From positions 18,239,046-18,303,045 of the forward strand of contig NC_050469.1 in assembly GCF_013373865.1 (NCBI RefSeq): DNA of 64,000 nt, written 5' to 3'. This document shows positions 43,138-55,232 of the stretch, in pieces. Within the stretch, counting starts at the first letter, position 1. Each line of letters begins with the position of its first letter. Under the pieces are notes generated by a model, which had not been told where the DNA came from, did no database searches, and was given only the letters and a program-made list of their open reading frames with translations. The translations under genes and the position numbers were made by a program. This DNA is from Monomorium pharaonis (Eukaryota > Arthropoda > Insecta > Hymenoptera > Formicidae).

Positions 43138-44720
43138 ATTTTTTAATTAATTATTTAATTCCTATTTATTCATCATTCAAAAGGTCATTTTTGTCATCAG
43201 TGGATTAGGCCTACTGGGGATACCACTTAAAAAAAAACGCGTCGACAATAGTACCTCATGGGTGACGAGGAAAGCTATTGGAAAGATACATTTACGAGAG
43301 ATACACTCCTGAGCCTCGCACGGTTCGTAGGCCGCCCGCGCGGCACGCGGGGCAAGAGGAATAGTGGGAGGCGGAGCTCACTGAAATCGGCCGAGAAGTG
43401 CATTTCTTGCCGACCTCTGCTTTAGACCAATGAAAATCCTGAAGACGTCCTTTTCGTCCCCAAAATTGGAGGTTGTTTGCAACAGTATTTGAAAATAATT
43501 GAGCAGCAAGCTTTACTTTTTGACGAGTACTTTTTTTTACATTCAAATGCGTCTCCTGATGTAGATTACATGTATTTAACAATAACATGTATTTAACTTG
43601 GTGTTATTAATTAATGTTACTTGTTGCAAGATTATTGATGAATTTGCTGTCTACAAAAAAGCCACTGTCTAGAAAATGATTTCGTAGTAGTTTTAACTGA
43701 TGCGATACATCAAAAAAAGTAAAAATTTTCAAGTTTTTATTTGATGAATGAGGAAATGAGCATTGCAATGGGTCATCAAGTCCCACATTAAGCGACTGCC
43801 ATACTTTTTTGTTTTTTGGTCCAAGGTCACAAGTTTACTCCAAGGACTGTAAATCCGCATACGTATAATTTATTTATTATAAGTAATAAAATTTTTATCG
43901 TCACAGACTGATCATGTTAAAAAAAAATTGGTTGTTTCCATTTGTCAAAAAGACTTCATGCCATTACTACTTGGCAGCACTTATTTGGTCCAACTACTTG
44001 TTGTTTTTTCCTGTTAATTTCCATAACATTTGATAAATGTATTTCATCAAATGAGAAGATAGTTAATTTATCTATATCAGTCATGGTCTTACCCTTATAC
44101 TTCATAATTTGCAGTACATTTGATAATAAACCTGGGCCAAAGTCAATGTTTGACACCCAGTGTTTAAGAGCAGTAATAGAAGGAAGCGGAAGCTTCTTTG
44201 AATATTTTAGAAACCTTTTGTACTTGCACACTTCAAAGAAATTGTAGCGGCAATGTCATCAACTGACCATTTTGTTTTTTGTTTTGCTTTTTTCACAGCT
44301 GCATCTGTTACGTTATCTGGTGTTTTTTTTCCAGTCTTTTGACCTTACTCTTATATTTATCCTTTATTAATTTTATATTTGTACGTAATCTTTTATTTTC
44401 TTTTCTTAATCTTTCATTTTCTTTTTTTTCATATGTTCCATGTACTTCCCTAACAAATTTATTAAAATATTAAATTTTATCCCTTAAACTGTTATTAAGT
44501 TTCTTAAAACATATTAATAATAAAATATATACTTTTTATCATGATAGATTACTTACAGATTAAAATTTTCTTTCTCGAAATTGTTTACAGGAGTAGTATT
44601 ATCACAAGTAATATTATCCTCTATACTTTTCCATAATAAATATTTCGTTGAAACTGCATTATCTTTGAATTTTCTGGTCTTGGGCGAATAATATAGCATT
44701 ATCTGTAGTGGCTTGATGTA

Positions 44721-45857
44721 CCCAGGTAGCAAGCCCACGTCATTTTGACGTCCCAAAATGGTCATATCTGGTCATATGTCGTCAAAATGACCATTTTTTT
44801 ACATGACCTAAAATTGACGTCATGATGACGTCATTTCGAAGTCATATTTCAGTCATGATCTGACGATTATTTTCCCAGACAGCACACATCCAAAATCGGG
44901 ACATAAAGACGTCATTAAGACGTATTTTAGACACGGTCTAAAGCGGTGTCTATACAATGAGATTTAAGGCGTAAGGCATAAGCATATCATATAAGCATAT
45001 TATATTCAACTTTAAGAGAACTTTTTTAAGAAAACATTTAGATATCTTGGAAATAATTTCAAAATGGTCAAATTAACCATTTGAACGCTTCAAAGTCTTA
45101 GTGCTAAATAGATCGCAATTTCCATCAAATTATAAAGGTTATGGAAAAAGTTAAATTTAACAATGAAATTAATAAGTAAATAAGTTAATGCTATTTATTT
45201 TTAATATTTTGCAAAATTTAATTGCTTTTATAAAAAATAATATAATTGCGACAGTTTATAACATATAGGTATATGTAGACAATAACAAGTACCCATATCG
45301 ATGATTCAAACTGGCGTAGCAGATAGAGTACAAGGATTTGTAATCCTAAGGTCCCGGGTTCAAAACCTACCAGCGGCAAGTAAGAATAAAATAAAATAAT
45401 ATAATTTAAATTTAATTAATTAATAAAAATTTGTCCCAAATTTAATACGTACTGTTGATAAGAATAATAAAAAAAAATAAAATTTTTATTTTATTTTTTA
45501 ATCTCTAGTTGCATTTTAAAGATATCCGATTTAAGAAATCTTTTAGATATTAAGTTTCATGATATCTTTCTGTTCTCAAAAAACGACGCATTGGTTAACA
45601 TTCTGACATTATATTTTATCTTTTAGAAGTCTCTTTATGTTATCATTTTCAGAAACAGGATATCTTTTAGAGATCTTTTTGACAACATATTGTTCACGTC
45701 ATTCTATGACGTCAAAATACGGTACATTTCATGACGTCAGGAATTTGTGACATTCGACCGTCATTTTAACGTCATAAGGGCGTCATTTCATGACGTCAAG
45801 AATAGTCTGTAAATGATCATTTTGGGACGTCAAAATGACGTGAGCTTGCTTCCTGGG
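44721..45857. mobile_element. CCCAGGTAGC element, copy 2, 1137 bp
   Basis: Flanked by TA (44,719-44,720, 45,858-45,859). It is nearly the same as copy 1 without its large inserts and provides empty sites for them. A different partial end, CCCAGACAGCACACATCC at about 44,876, marks another small insertion in this copy. It interrupts the P-like gene upstream of its coiled coil. Confidence 0.85.
45306..45375 (+). repeat. tRNA-Thr(TGT)-like sequence in CCCAGGTAGC element, copy 2
   Basis: Same sequence and position as in copy 1. The anticodon stem is better kept here (agga/tcct around tttgtaa). Boxes A and B are both recognisable; the acceptor stem is absent. Confidence 0.7.
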
Positions 45858-46059
45858 TAGGAAGTAGATTCAAAATGATTTGAACATACACGAGCTATCA
45901 TAAAAGTATTAATCAAACAACTTTCTCATAAATATGTAATAAAAAAAAATTCAAACATTAATTATTCTTTACTAAAATTCGTTTTAAATATTTATACTAT
46001 ATTCCGTAGAAAAAAATATGCAAAAATTACAGCACTCAAAAAATTACATATTTTTGAGC

Positions 46060-46430
46060 TCTATTAAGCTAGCAGGACCAAATCAGCAAAATCAACTTTG
46101 ATCTATTGGTTATTTTGCACTTAATTTGCACCACTAATAAAAATTTTGTACTCCGTGCCGTATTGAAATAAGTCGTGGTGCTGCTAGTTTAATATTCAAC
46201 TAGCAGGACCATAAGAAAAGAAAAGAGAGAGAGAAAAACGAATACAGAAACTTAAAGAGCTGAATTTGCACTAATTTGAACCACTAATAAAAGTTTTGTA
46301 CTCTGTGCCGTATTGAAATAAATCGTGGTGCTGCTAGCTTAATATTCAGCTAGCAGGACCATAAGAAAAAAAAAGAGAGAGAGAAAAACGAATACAGAAA
46401 TTTAAAGAGCTGAATTTGCTCTAATTTGCA
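46060..46430 (+). repeat. Tandem repeat, ~130-150-bp unit, 2.5 copies
   Basis: tagcaggaccataagaaaa recurs at 46,201 and 46,351, and agcaggacc at 46,071. The units include ttgcaccactaataaaa, gtgccgtattgaaataa and a GA-rich run. No coding potential seen. Confidence 0.8.
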
Positions 46431-46502
46431 CCATCCAAAAAACTGAATATATTAATCTATTCTGAGCTGAACTACCACAAAATGAATTCAATCATTTTAA
46501 GC

Positions 46503-47025
46503 ACAAGAGTAAAGTACCCTTCGCCATCAGCCGAATCAGTCGCTATTTGTACACATAACTTGGCATCATTTGTATCGCGAAAATATCAAATTTCAAATTT
46601 TGTACCCCCGCCGTTCGTTTGAAAACTACCCTCGCTCCCTGTACGTCTCAAGAGTAAAGTACCCTTTGCCATCAGCCGAATCAGTCGCTACTTGTACACA
46701 TAACTTGGCATAATTTGTACCGCGAAAATATTAAGTTTCAGATTTTGTACCCCCACCGTTCGTTCGAAAACTACCCTCGCCCTCTGTATGTCTGGAGAGT
46801 AAAATACCTTTCGCCATCAGCCGAATCAGTCGCTACTTGTACACATAACTTGGCATAATTTGCACAGCGAAAATATTAAGTTTCATATTTTGTATCCCCG
46901 CCGTTCGTTCGAAAACTATCCCCGACCCTTGTACGTTTCAAGAGTAAAGTACCCTTTGCCATCAGCCAAATCAGTCGCTACTTGTACACATAACTTGGCA
47001 TAATTTGCACCGCGAAAAACATCAG
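46503..47025 (+). repeat. Tandem repeat, ~146-bp unit, about 3.6 copies
   Basis: agagtaaagtaccct, gccatcagccgaatcagtcg, cttgtacacataacttggca and ccgttcgttcgaaaactac recur in order about every 146 bp. Units differ by scattered substitutions. Unlike the preceding array in sequence. Confidence 0.85.
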
Positions 47026-47123
47026 CATGCATATGTTTGGGTAGTTGAATAAAATATCAAAAAATCATTGTACAATCACAATTTAAATTATATTTATTAC
47101 AAATACAATATAGGTATAACAAA

Positions 47124-49266
47124 TTAGTCATTATATATACTGTAAATTAACAGAGCAGGTGTTATTAAAGATTTATCTTTGATATTTCTTTCTTTGTTTT
47201 CTAAATCATTATATTCGATCCACGTTTGCCCTACTCTCAAACACAAAGCTGGGTAGTGCCTGATTGTTTTTATACCTCTCGTCAAAATGGATCTTTTATA
47301 TATAATAACGCCGAATAATTTATATAACATTCCGTTTAACGGATTTTTAAACGATTGTTTTATGTCGGGCAATTTAATTTGTAATTCAGTCTGTGTTGAT
47401 GAGAATATTTAAAAAATTACCATATCTCCTTAAAAATAAATAAATATCAGCGGTTCAAAATAAAGGTAAGTTAATGTACTACTATAAAAATTATTAGTGG
47501 AAGAATGACTATAAATACCAAAAATGCGGATGTACGTATAAAACCTTTTGTATTAAAAAAATAATAAAGCAAAAAAATATTTTAATATAATTAAAAATTT
47601 TTTCCATTTAGCAATATTACAGCTGTGTAATATTTTATGTTCCAACATTCGCGTTTGATTCTTATTCTTTTTCCCATTAATACTTTTTTTTTGTTTTCAA
47701 TTTTTAATTATTAATATTTTTGTTGTTTTAACACAATATATTACTATAATTTTATTATCAATTATGTTATATTTACTAATGTTTAACAATTTAAATTACC
47801 TGTTTTAGAAAGCGTTGTTGTTTCAATCCCATGACAATTTTTTGAACAACAAGGATGTTCACCATTGAGGTAAACACTGCTTTATTACTTCATCAAAATT
47901 ATCAGCAATTGCTGCTTCCGTAATTTTGAAATTTTCTATCTGTATTACAGATAACTTCTTGTGTCGTGGTAAACAACCAGAATTGCAACAAGATAGCTCT
48001 TCAAAACTTGGAGTATCTTTGAACAAGATACTTGCTAGGTGATCTACATTTGTCTCGCAATTAACATATTTACAATCACCAACATTAGAAATCGGAAACG
48101 TTTCCAAAAGTATCTGCGCTCGTAGTTTATATGAAGAGAGACTAATTCCGTTATTTATACAGTTAATAATTAATTTGAAAAATAAATTGGTTTCTGCCAT
48201 TTTGTTTATATATATTTTTATATTATTTGAATTATGTCCTGTAGCAAGTAGTATTTGAAATATACTATCGAATGCGCAAGTATTAGTGATAGTATAATTG
48301 TCATTATTTATACTTAAAGATTTTAAGGATAAACTATTGCCGTTTTTTTAAATAGGTATTTTTACTATTTTTTTACATGTCAAAAGAATCTATCAACTTA
48401 TGTTGATTTTTACCGAAATACAATGCAGTTTTATTTGGTTTTGTTATTTCTAAACCACGCCAATTCTCCACTTCACGACTTGCCAAAATGTTCTTTATAT
48501 TTTCTATATTTTGACACATCTTGCATAAACGACGTTGGCCATAACCTTCTTCAGCATTATCAAAAGGTAAAGAACATTGAGGCAATGTGTGAACATTCTT
48601 TTTACATAAATAACAAATGTGTGCATTTGTTGGTTGATCATTATTTTGGCATGCAGGACATGAATCATTATCTACTAAATTAGTATTACTTGTAGGTTCG
48701 TTTAAAGTTAACGGTACATGGAATTTGTCTTCCACATTAACAGGATCTGTGTCAACAATTTTCATAATACCATGTAAATAATTAACATGTTTTTGAATGA
48801 ATGAATCAATCCGCAATAGTGGACAATTTTTTAACAAAAAAAATTTTATTTTATTAAATTCACTTTCGATGGATGTACTAGAAGCAGGTATGCGACTGTA
48901 ACCAAATTTATCCGTGTAAATATTAATCCAAAAGGGTAATAATCTTATATCAATCACATAAGACAATCAACTAATTTTGGAAAATAATGTAGATTAATTC
49001 TATCACCTTCCGAAGTAATTAACGATCTAGCATCCTTTAAAATTTGTTTACTCCCACATGGTCCATGAGTTTTCAAATGGATTATTACAGCTATCTGTTT
49101 TAGTTACATTTTCCATTTCAAATATAGCATTATTATTATTACTGTCGATTTCAAAGTTTTCTATTTCTAATTCATTAGTATTAGTCATTAAATTTATTAA
49201 TTTGTGACGTGCCTTATCACATTCAGTAAGATCACCAGATTTTAAATTTCCATCCGTTTCTGACAT
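47124..49266 (-). pseudogene. Transposon-like gene with a ubiquitin-protease-like C-terminus
   Basis: Reverse-strand pieces in order: an acidic N-terminal frame (49,266-49,048); DARSLITSEGDRINLHYF near 49,000 and RIPASSTSIESEFNKIKFFL at 48,966-48,373, followed by a zinc cluster (CPACQNND, HICYLCKKNVHTLPQCS, RRLCKMC); a middle piece (48,200-47,859) with PSFEELSCCNSGCLPRHKKL, then a frame change into NGEHPCCSKNCHGIET before a gtaatt donor; and a last piece (47,372-47,124) reading YKLFGVIIYKRS ... RHYPALCLR ... WIEYNDLENKE ... PALLIYSIYN. The last piece fits the C-terminal His box of ubiquitin-specific proteases. I do not know the family name. The catalytic Cys box was not identified. Probably a mobile-element gene, partly decayed. 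Confidence 0.5.
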
Positions 49267-49434
49267 TGCTATTATAAAAATGGATTGTATTATTTCTTTT
49301 GCATTGTAACCGTGAATTCTTCAAATCTATTGACTACGGATAGCCGCGGGTAATTCAGGGTTCGGGCGGCGGGCTGGTTGCGAGAATGATAAGGGCCTTA
49401 TCATTCACGCAACCAAAATTTGGAGTTTACATCA
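49267..49434. other. Left flank of the BEL/Pao element
   Basis: Contains a short palindrome, ggttgcgagaatgataagg / ccttatcattcacgcaacc (49,375-49,413). On the reverse strand the sequence next to the insertion (aactccaaattttggttgcg) continues the frame interrupted at 55,233, consistent with BEL/Pao having inserted in a short reverse-strand reading frame. Confidence 0.5.
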
Positions 49435-49875
49435 TGTGCGCGAAGGTATGAGCGCGTGTAAGAAAGGGCTAGAAATTCGAATGAACGAGAGAGAGGATGG
49501 CAAACGATCTCTTTTTAACAAACTATCCTTTATTATAAATGTACAAAATTAACAAACTTATGCCGCGAGATTAATTCACGCGTGAAGCGAAGCGGTCATG
49601 AAGGGCGATGCGATCGCGATAGATTCTTACGGCAGAATGAATCAAACGACGCGAAAAAGAGACAAAAAAAAACGAAGTGGCAATGAAGAGAGCTCGGAGC
49701 ATCTCTCCGTTGCCGGGTAACTCAAAAACGTGCTTATAACATTTCCTTATTAGGCAATCCTGTATGATTACCGAACTTTTCTAAAATAAAGATCTATGTG
49801 AGGTCACGCCCACCGTCGAGTTAAGCCCCGTGCACAATTAATTCCGGTCCCGAACATTAATTCCGATCCTGAACA
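49435..49875 (-). repeat. BEL/Pao 3' LTR (441 bp)
   Basis: Direct repeat of 54,649-55,227 without the 134-bp segment. Starts TGTGCG and ends GAACA. Contains ctatcctttattataaatgt, which on the reverse strand gives an AATAAAGGA-type polyadenylation signal. Confidence 0.9.
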
Positions 49876-49979
49876 TTCCGCCCGTCTCGGCAGGATTTCT
49901 GGCGAATGCTCGGTTTCAGCAAATACAGGACTAAGCGAACACCCGGTGACGTTAAAAAAAAAAGAAAACAAGAACGTAA

Positions 49980-52900
49980 TTAAGCGGCTTCGGTGGACGG
50001 TGTACCCCCTTGCGCGGCGTTTATCTCGTCAATCTCCTCGGCATGACTGACGGGCAGAAGGATGATTTTTGCAATAGGTCGCGTGTAGTCCTTATGAACG
50101 ACCCGGCCATTCTCGATCGCGACAGTCTGCACCGCGACAACGCGGGTCAGCCCATCCTGGCCAGGATGCACTCGAATAATTCTGGCCAGCGGCCAGTGAG
50201 CCGGAGCGCTATTCTCCTGTCGGATGAGGCACAACCGTCCGACTTCATATCCGGACTCCCTTTTCAGTCATTTCGGTCGCTGAGTTAGCGAATGGAGATA
50301 TTCTTAGGCCCAGCGCGCCCAGAAGTGGTCCCGCATACTCTGTACCAGCTGTCACTGGGTGAGACGATTCACTAGTACGTCGGTGATGGCTCCGGCACCG
50401 CGATGGGGGCAGCTCCCACCAGGAAGTGACCGGGCGTCAGAGCGGTGAGATCCTCTGGATCGTCGGAGAGAGCCTGCAGAGGTCGAGAGTTGAGGCAGGC
50501 TTCGATTTGTGCCAACAGGGTCGCCATCTTTTCAAAGGTCAAAATCGCGTCCCCCAGAATTCGCCGCAGGGCCGAAATGAGAGGCCGACGGCGGGTTGAA
50601 TCGCCATCGGATACCCTCCGCCGCGAGGGCGTCGTTCAGATCCATATGCTGAAAAAAGCTCGCGCAAACTGGCATCCGCTCCGACGAAGGTGGTGCCGCA
50701 GTCGCTCCACAGGGTACGGCATAAGCCACGCCGGAAGACGAATCGTCGTAAGGCGGCTAGGAAGGCTTCCATCGTATAGTCCGACACGACCTCCAGATGA
50801 ACGGCGCGTGTGCTCAGGCACACAAACACCACGACGCCTTGTATGAGCGGTGACCGTGCCCCTTGGTTGTTCGTATTGTACAAGTCCAGCGTAGTCGATG
50901 CCGGTGTTGAGGAATGGTCAAAAGGGTCTCACCCGCTCTTGAGGAAGGTCACCCATCTGTTGCGGAGCCGGTGCCGCCCGCCAACGCACGCCTCTCACGC
51001 AACGATGAATCACTCGTTTTGCCAAGGCACGATCTCGCAGAACCCAATAACGCTGACGCACCAGACTCAGGGTCAGCTGCACTACGCCGTGTAAGGACCT
51101 TCGATGGCAGTCTTCGACGATCAGCAGGGTGAAGTGTGAATCGGCCGGCAGAATGATCGGATGACGCTCCTCAAGATCTAAAAGACTATGTTTTAGACGA
51201 CCTCTCACTCTAAGAAGGCCGCGAGAATCTGAAATTGGATTTAATTTATTCAAGACGGTCGAAGGCGCAGACCGACCCTGCCGGAGCGCTTCCAGGTCCC
51301 TCCGGAATGTCAGAGTCTGCACCCGCCGGATCCATTGCAGCCGCGACTCGTCCAGTTCGTCCACCGTCAAGCAAGGCTTCTGTCCGCGGAAGAACGTCTA
51401 TCACCCCGAAATCGCAGCCAGGCGGTCACGCGCTGCAGTCGGTTGAGTGACGAGAATCGCAAGAGTTCGGCTGGCTCCTCGTCTGTCAGTGTGGTTGTGG
51501 CGGCAGCATGTACACGGGTTCGCGCATCAGGTAGCTCGGTCGTGTCCGGACATCTGGTCTTTTCAGGCCAGGCCGATGTCTCGAGCCACAGCCAAGCAGG
51601 TCCCCGCCACCAGAGCTCATGCTTCACAAGGTCACCGGGTAGTAAACCTCTGGATGCGCAATCCGCTGGATTTTCCTGGCCGGGGATGTGGTGCCACAGA
51701 GCGTCCGGACCTGTTCTGTATATCAGCCACTCAGTTGGCGATGTAGGTCTTCTAGCGAGACGGGTGTCCTTGAATCCAGCCCAACGTCACCGTGGAGTCC
51801 GACCAGCAATGGAGGGGGCTCGCTCAAAACCGAGCGCTCCTCTTTGCTGGGAGATGAGTCGCGCCAGGAGAGCTGCAGCACAAAGTTCGAGACGAAGTAG
51901 CGTGACCGGTTTAATTGGAGCGACCTTCGTTTTGGCTGCAAGAAGTGAAACTCTCCACGACCCCACCTCCGGAGATCGCAGGTAGACGACGGAAGCGTAG
52001 ACCCGCTCGGAGGCGTCGGCGAAACCATGCAACTCCACCTCGAGGCTGGTGTGGAGAGCGCCGACCCAGCGCGGCACTCGAATCGTCTCCAACAGCGGCA
52101 GTTCATCACGGAATCGCTGCCAAAATTTTACGGAGTCCTCTTCTAGAGTGTCGTCCCAGCCCAACTGCAAAAGCCAGGTGCTCTGGAAGGCGATTTTGGC
52201 ACTCACCACCGTCGGGGCCAGCCATCCGAGAGGGTCGAACTGCCGGGCAGTGAGCGATAGCACGGAGCGCTTCGTGAATCCCGTTATGGAGATCTGCTGG
52301 GTCGAGAACAAGAAGTCGTCGGTTCTTGGATGCCATTGAAAACCGAGGGCGGAGTGAGCCTCCTACGGATGCCAATCGCGGAGCTCCCGTTTCATCCGGT
52401 GGTCCGCCGTCCAACAATGCAAGGTCATTGGCCGATCATTTTCGTAGCCGCCCGCCGTGCAAAGATCGGTTAGCTGGCGACGGAGTTCTAAGGTCTCCTC
52501 AAGGGTATCGGCGCCGGTGAGCACGTCGTCCATGTAGACGTCTCGTTCCAAGACGGCAGCGCCGTGGGGGTAGCGTTCGCGTTCGTCGTCGGCCAGCTGA
52601 TGTAAGGTGCGCATGGCCAGGTAGGGAGCGCAGGCGAGACCGTACGTCACGGTATCGAGACGGTACTCAACGATGTCCGTCGCCGCATCACGCCAGAGAA
52701 TACGCTGCAGATCGCGGTCGTCCGGATGAACGACGATCTGCCAAAACATCTTTTCTACATCCGTGGCCAGGACGTAGCGGTGTTGCCGCCAGCGTAGAAA
52801 AATTTCCGGCAGCGGTGGCAATAGATTCGGGCCGGTCATTAAGCACTGGTTAAGCGACCAGCAGGAGTGAGGGTCGAGCCATTGAATACGACGCGGAGTT

Positions 52901-53540
52901 TCGTTGTCGTACTCGCCTCCCTCATGACTCCGTGATGAGGAAGATAATTGATGATTGTTCCCTCCTCTTGGACAACGCGGGACATGTGGCCCAACTCTTG
53001 GTATTGCGTTATGAAGTCTCGATAAAGATGGTGGAAACGTTCCTCTCGGGCGAACCGTCTCTCCATGCCCTTAAGCACGCGCAACGCCGAGATGCACGTA
53101 GCGGTAAAATCCGGTAGCAGCTTCTTGGTGGGAAGTCGGTCAACGTAGCGTCCCTCCTTCGTGCGAGTGTAAGTCAGGCGAAACAGCTCCTCGCACTGGC
53201 GGTTCTCTTGGGAAAGCGGAAGCGTAGTAGAGGGAAGCTCCTCGTGTTTTCAGAAATCGCGAACAAGAGCGGTCAGGTCCTCCTCCACCCGGCAGGTATT
53301 GGCGGCAACGCGACACACGGGTCCAGCTTGGCCGGTAGGCCCGAACAGCATCCAACCGAAGGTTTTTGTTGCGCCACAGGCTCTTGGGGTCCTCCCCTAC
53401 GCACTCCTTCGAAAAGAGTAAGGGCAATAAAGTCTACTCCCAGCAAGAGGTCGACGGGATCGGTCGTCATGAATTCAGGATCCGCAAGCTCCAGACGCGG
53501 GCTCCGCAGGCCATTGTAAAATGGTCTTGACGACACAAGG
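49980..53540 (-). pseudogene. BEL/Pao Pol: protease, RT, RNase H, integrase, DUF5641
   Basis: Reverse-strand order: protease-like segment with VDLLLGVDFIALTL (about 53,450); RT start with YLPHHGVMREASTTTKLRVV (52,839-53,084); RT core with VLATDVEKMFWQI and YMDDVLTG (52,363-52,839); Pao peptidase/RNase H region with FDPLGWLAPTVV and LHGFADASERVYASVVYLR (51,787-52,311); integrase finger and core with PIILPADSHFTLLIVEDCHR and LSTRAVHLEVVSDYT (50,539-51,370); and a C-terminal DUF5641-like segment with HWPLARIIRVHPGQDGLTRV (49,980-50,234). Pieces lie in different frames with several breaks, so no Pol is made. This is the domain order of BEL/Pao elements. Confidence 0.88.
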
Positions 53541-54613
53541 AACAGCGGCCGCGTTTGACTTCTTGCTGTCGCGTATGCAGCGTTCGCGATTGGCGGGCCG
53601 CGGTCGAACCCGTCTTGGTACAGCCGGTTTCCAATTTCGAAAGTTGCAACGTCTCGAGAGTCTGCAGCCGGCGTTCGATAAACCGCTGCAGCTCGTTGTA
53701 TGACGGCGGGTCGGTCGAGTCATTTATAGAGTTCTCCCATTCGCGTCGCGAGCGCGGATCGAGCAATTCGACAATGGAATGCACAAAATAATCTTCCGAG
53801 TTGGTGACCAGTCGTCCGATACTCGCGAACGTGTCCACCGTGCTCCAAACGCGATTATATAAATTATTCAGTTCTGATACTGACTCACCCTTCATTCGCT
53901 GCAGCGAGAGAAACTCGCTCAGAAAAGAGCGTACTAGTAGCCGCTTATTTTCAAACCGTCTTACTAGAGCGCCCCAAGCGCGCTCGAAGTTTTCCGCCGT
54001 CGTCGACACGTTGCGGATGAGTAATTCGGCGTCACCCTTGAGACACGACTTAAGATAATGAGAGAATGATAAGTTTCTCCACCAATGAGGTCGAGGCATC
54101 CTGTCCAATGATCGAGAGGAAGAGGTCTCGAAAGGAGTTCCATTCACTATATTTTCCGGAGAACTGCGGTAGCTGAATATGCGGTAAGGTCGTTCTGTGT
54201 GAAGTTCTCTCGCTGACGGTAACAGTGGTCGTCGTCGAGGTGCTCGCTTCTACGGAGCGCGCTGCCTGAGCGGCGAGGTCGTTCAGGATGCCCTTGTTGA
54301 CGTAATACGCCTCTTCGACTATCGAGACGAGATCTCCGATTACGTAATCGTCTTCTCTGAGGGCATCCCAGTGTTCTCGTAGAAGTGTCTCGTGCTGGCT
54401 CTCAAAGGTCAACCAGTACTTTTCCAACTCGGCTAGACGAACTTCGACGGCTCCCGTCGTGATATTCACCTGGCCGAGTTTTTTCAAATTATCCACGGTG
54501 CGCGAGATACGCCCGTGTAACGCTCGCTGGCTTCGGATCAATCCTGCGGCTGCCATTTCGATGCTCTCCGAATTTCTCTTGAACACAGCACTCACTTGTG
54601 GCACGCACTTCAC
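53467..54613 (-). pseudogene. BEL/Pao Gag, frameshifted
   Basis: Frame from 54,613 begins MKCVPQVSAVFKRNSESIEM and has the DUF1759-type region (LPQFSGKYSEWNSFRDLF). It ends at 54,050, and homology continues in a second frame from about 54,090 (SFSHYLKSCLKGDAELLI) to a zinc knuckle (CSLCRQDHFTMACG) near 53,500. One small frameshift at about 54,060-54,090 separates the two halves. Gag packages element RNA. Confidence 0.88.
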
Positions 54614-54648
54614 TTTCGTAAAGAATCAAACTCGAAGGACCAAAAAAT

Positions 54649-55227
54649 GTGCGCGAAGGTATGAGCGCGTGTGAGAAAGGGCGAGAAACTCGAATGAACA
54701 AGAGAGGGGATGGCAAACGATCACTTTTTAACAAACTATCCTTTATTATAAATGTACAAAATTAACAAACTTATGCCGCGAGATTAATTCACGCGTGAAG
54801 CGAAGCGATCACGAAGGGCGTTTAAACCAAGCTTTATTCCAAGCGATTACAAACACGTCCGACAAGGCTCGAGACCGAGATTCCTCTCGCTTGTTGACAA
54901 GCGTTGCCAAGAGCGTGACAACTGACAACGCTCTCCAAAAAAATCAATACATCGATGCGATCGCGATAGATTCTTACGGCAAAATGAATCAAACGACGCG
55001 AAAAAGAGACAAAAGAAAACGAGGTGAAAATGAAGAGAGCTCGGAGAGCATTTCTCCGTTGCCGGGTAATAACTTAAAAACGTGCTTATAACATTTCCTT
55101 ATTAGGCAATCCTGTATGATTCCCGGACTTTTCTAAAACAAAGACCTATGTGAGGTCACGGCCACCGTCGAGTTAAGCCCCGTGCACAATTAATTCCGGT
55201 TCCGAACATTAATTCCGATCCTGAACA
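54649..55227 (-). repeat. BEL/Pao 5' LTR (579 bp) with a 134-bp extra segment
   Basis: Same as the other LTR except for an extra segment at 54,821-54,954 between gaagggcg and atgcgatcgcg. The extra segment (tttaaaccaagctttattcc ... aatacatcg) closely matches the interior of the solo LTR at about 55,601-55,734. Confidence 0.88.
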
Positions 55228-55232
55228 CATCA

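Larger units (their letters stand above)
39613..43419. mobile_element. hAT element inserted in the P-like gene
   Basis: Ends are CAGAGGTCGGCAAGAAATGC and the mirrored ...TTCTTGCCGACCTCTG. An 8-bp duplication CTTTAGAC flanks it exactly (39,605-39,612 and 43,420-43,427), the hallmark of hAT elements. The structure is unusual: arms of about 1.2 kb (39,613 to about 40,800 and about 42,214 to 43,419) are inverted copies that include the transposase C-terminus on both strands. The centre holds the N-terminal half once. Confidence 0.92.
38130..44720 (-). pseudogene. Second THAP9/P-element-like transposase, interrupted
   Basis: Reverse strand, from 44,720 down. A coiled coil (ERLRKENKRLR) lies at about 44,370-44,440. 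Next come SKKLPLPSITALKHWVSNID and IFSFDEIHLSNVMEINRK at 43,956-44,231, CDLGPKNKKVWQSLNVGLDD and TFFDVSHQLKLLRNHFLDSG at about 43,640-43,850, then LAAQLFSNTVANNLQFWG before 43,430. The hAT insertion (39,613-43,419) follows, then SSLFKTFNDWFDLFNN and further RNase H-like core to 39,327. The C-terminal AGLSYIAGYVAHRFRMKYPL frame runs from 38,564 to the stop at 38,130. Its order and motifs match the P-type gene at 6129-10135. Upstream exons are cut off by the element at 44,721. Several frame breaks and introns make exact exons uncertain; certainly defective. Confidence 0.75.
49435..55227 (-). mobile_element. BEL/Pao LTR retrotransposon, complete outline, dead
   Basis: LTRs TGTGCGCGAAGG...CTGAACA at 49,435-49,875 and 54,649-55,227, with a 5-bp duplication CATCA (49,430-49,434, 55,228-55,232). 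It is transcribed on the reverse strand. Just inside the upstream LTR, TGGTCCTTCGAG near 54,643 is a likely primer-binding site. Gag and Pol are both recognisable in order but carry several frameshifts. The LTRs differ by a 134-bp segment and scattered changes, so the insertion is not very recent. Confidence 0.92.
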
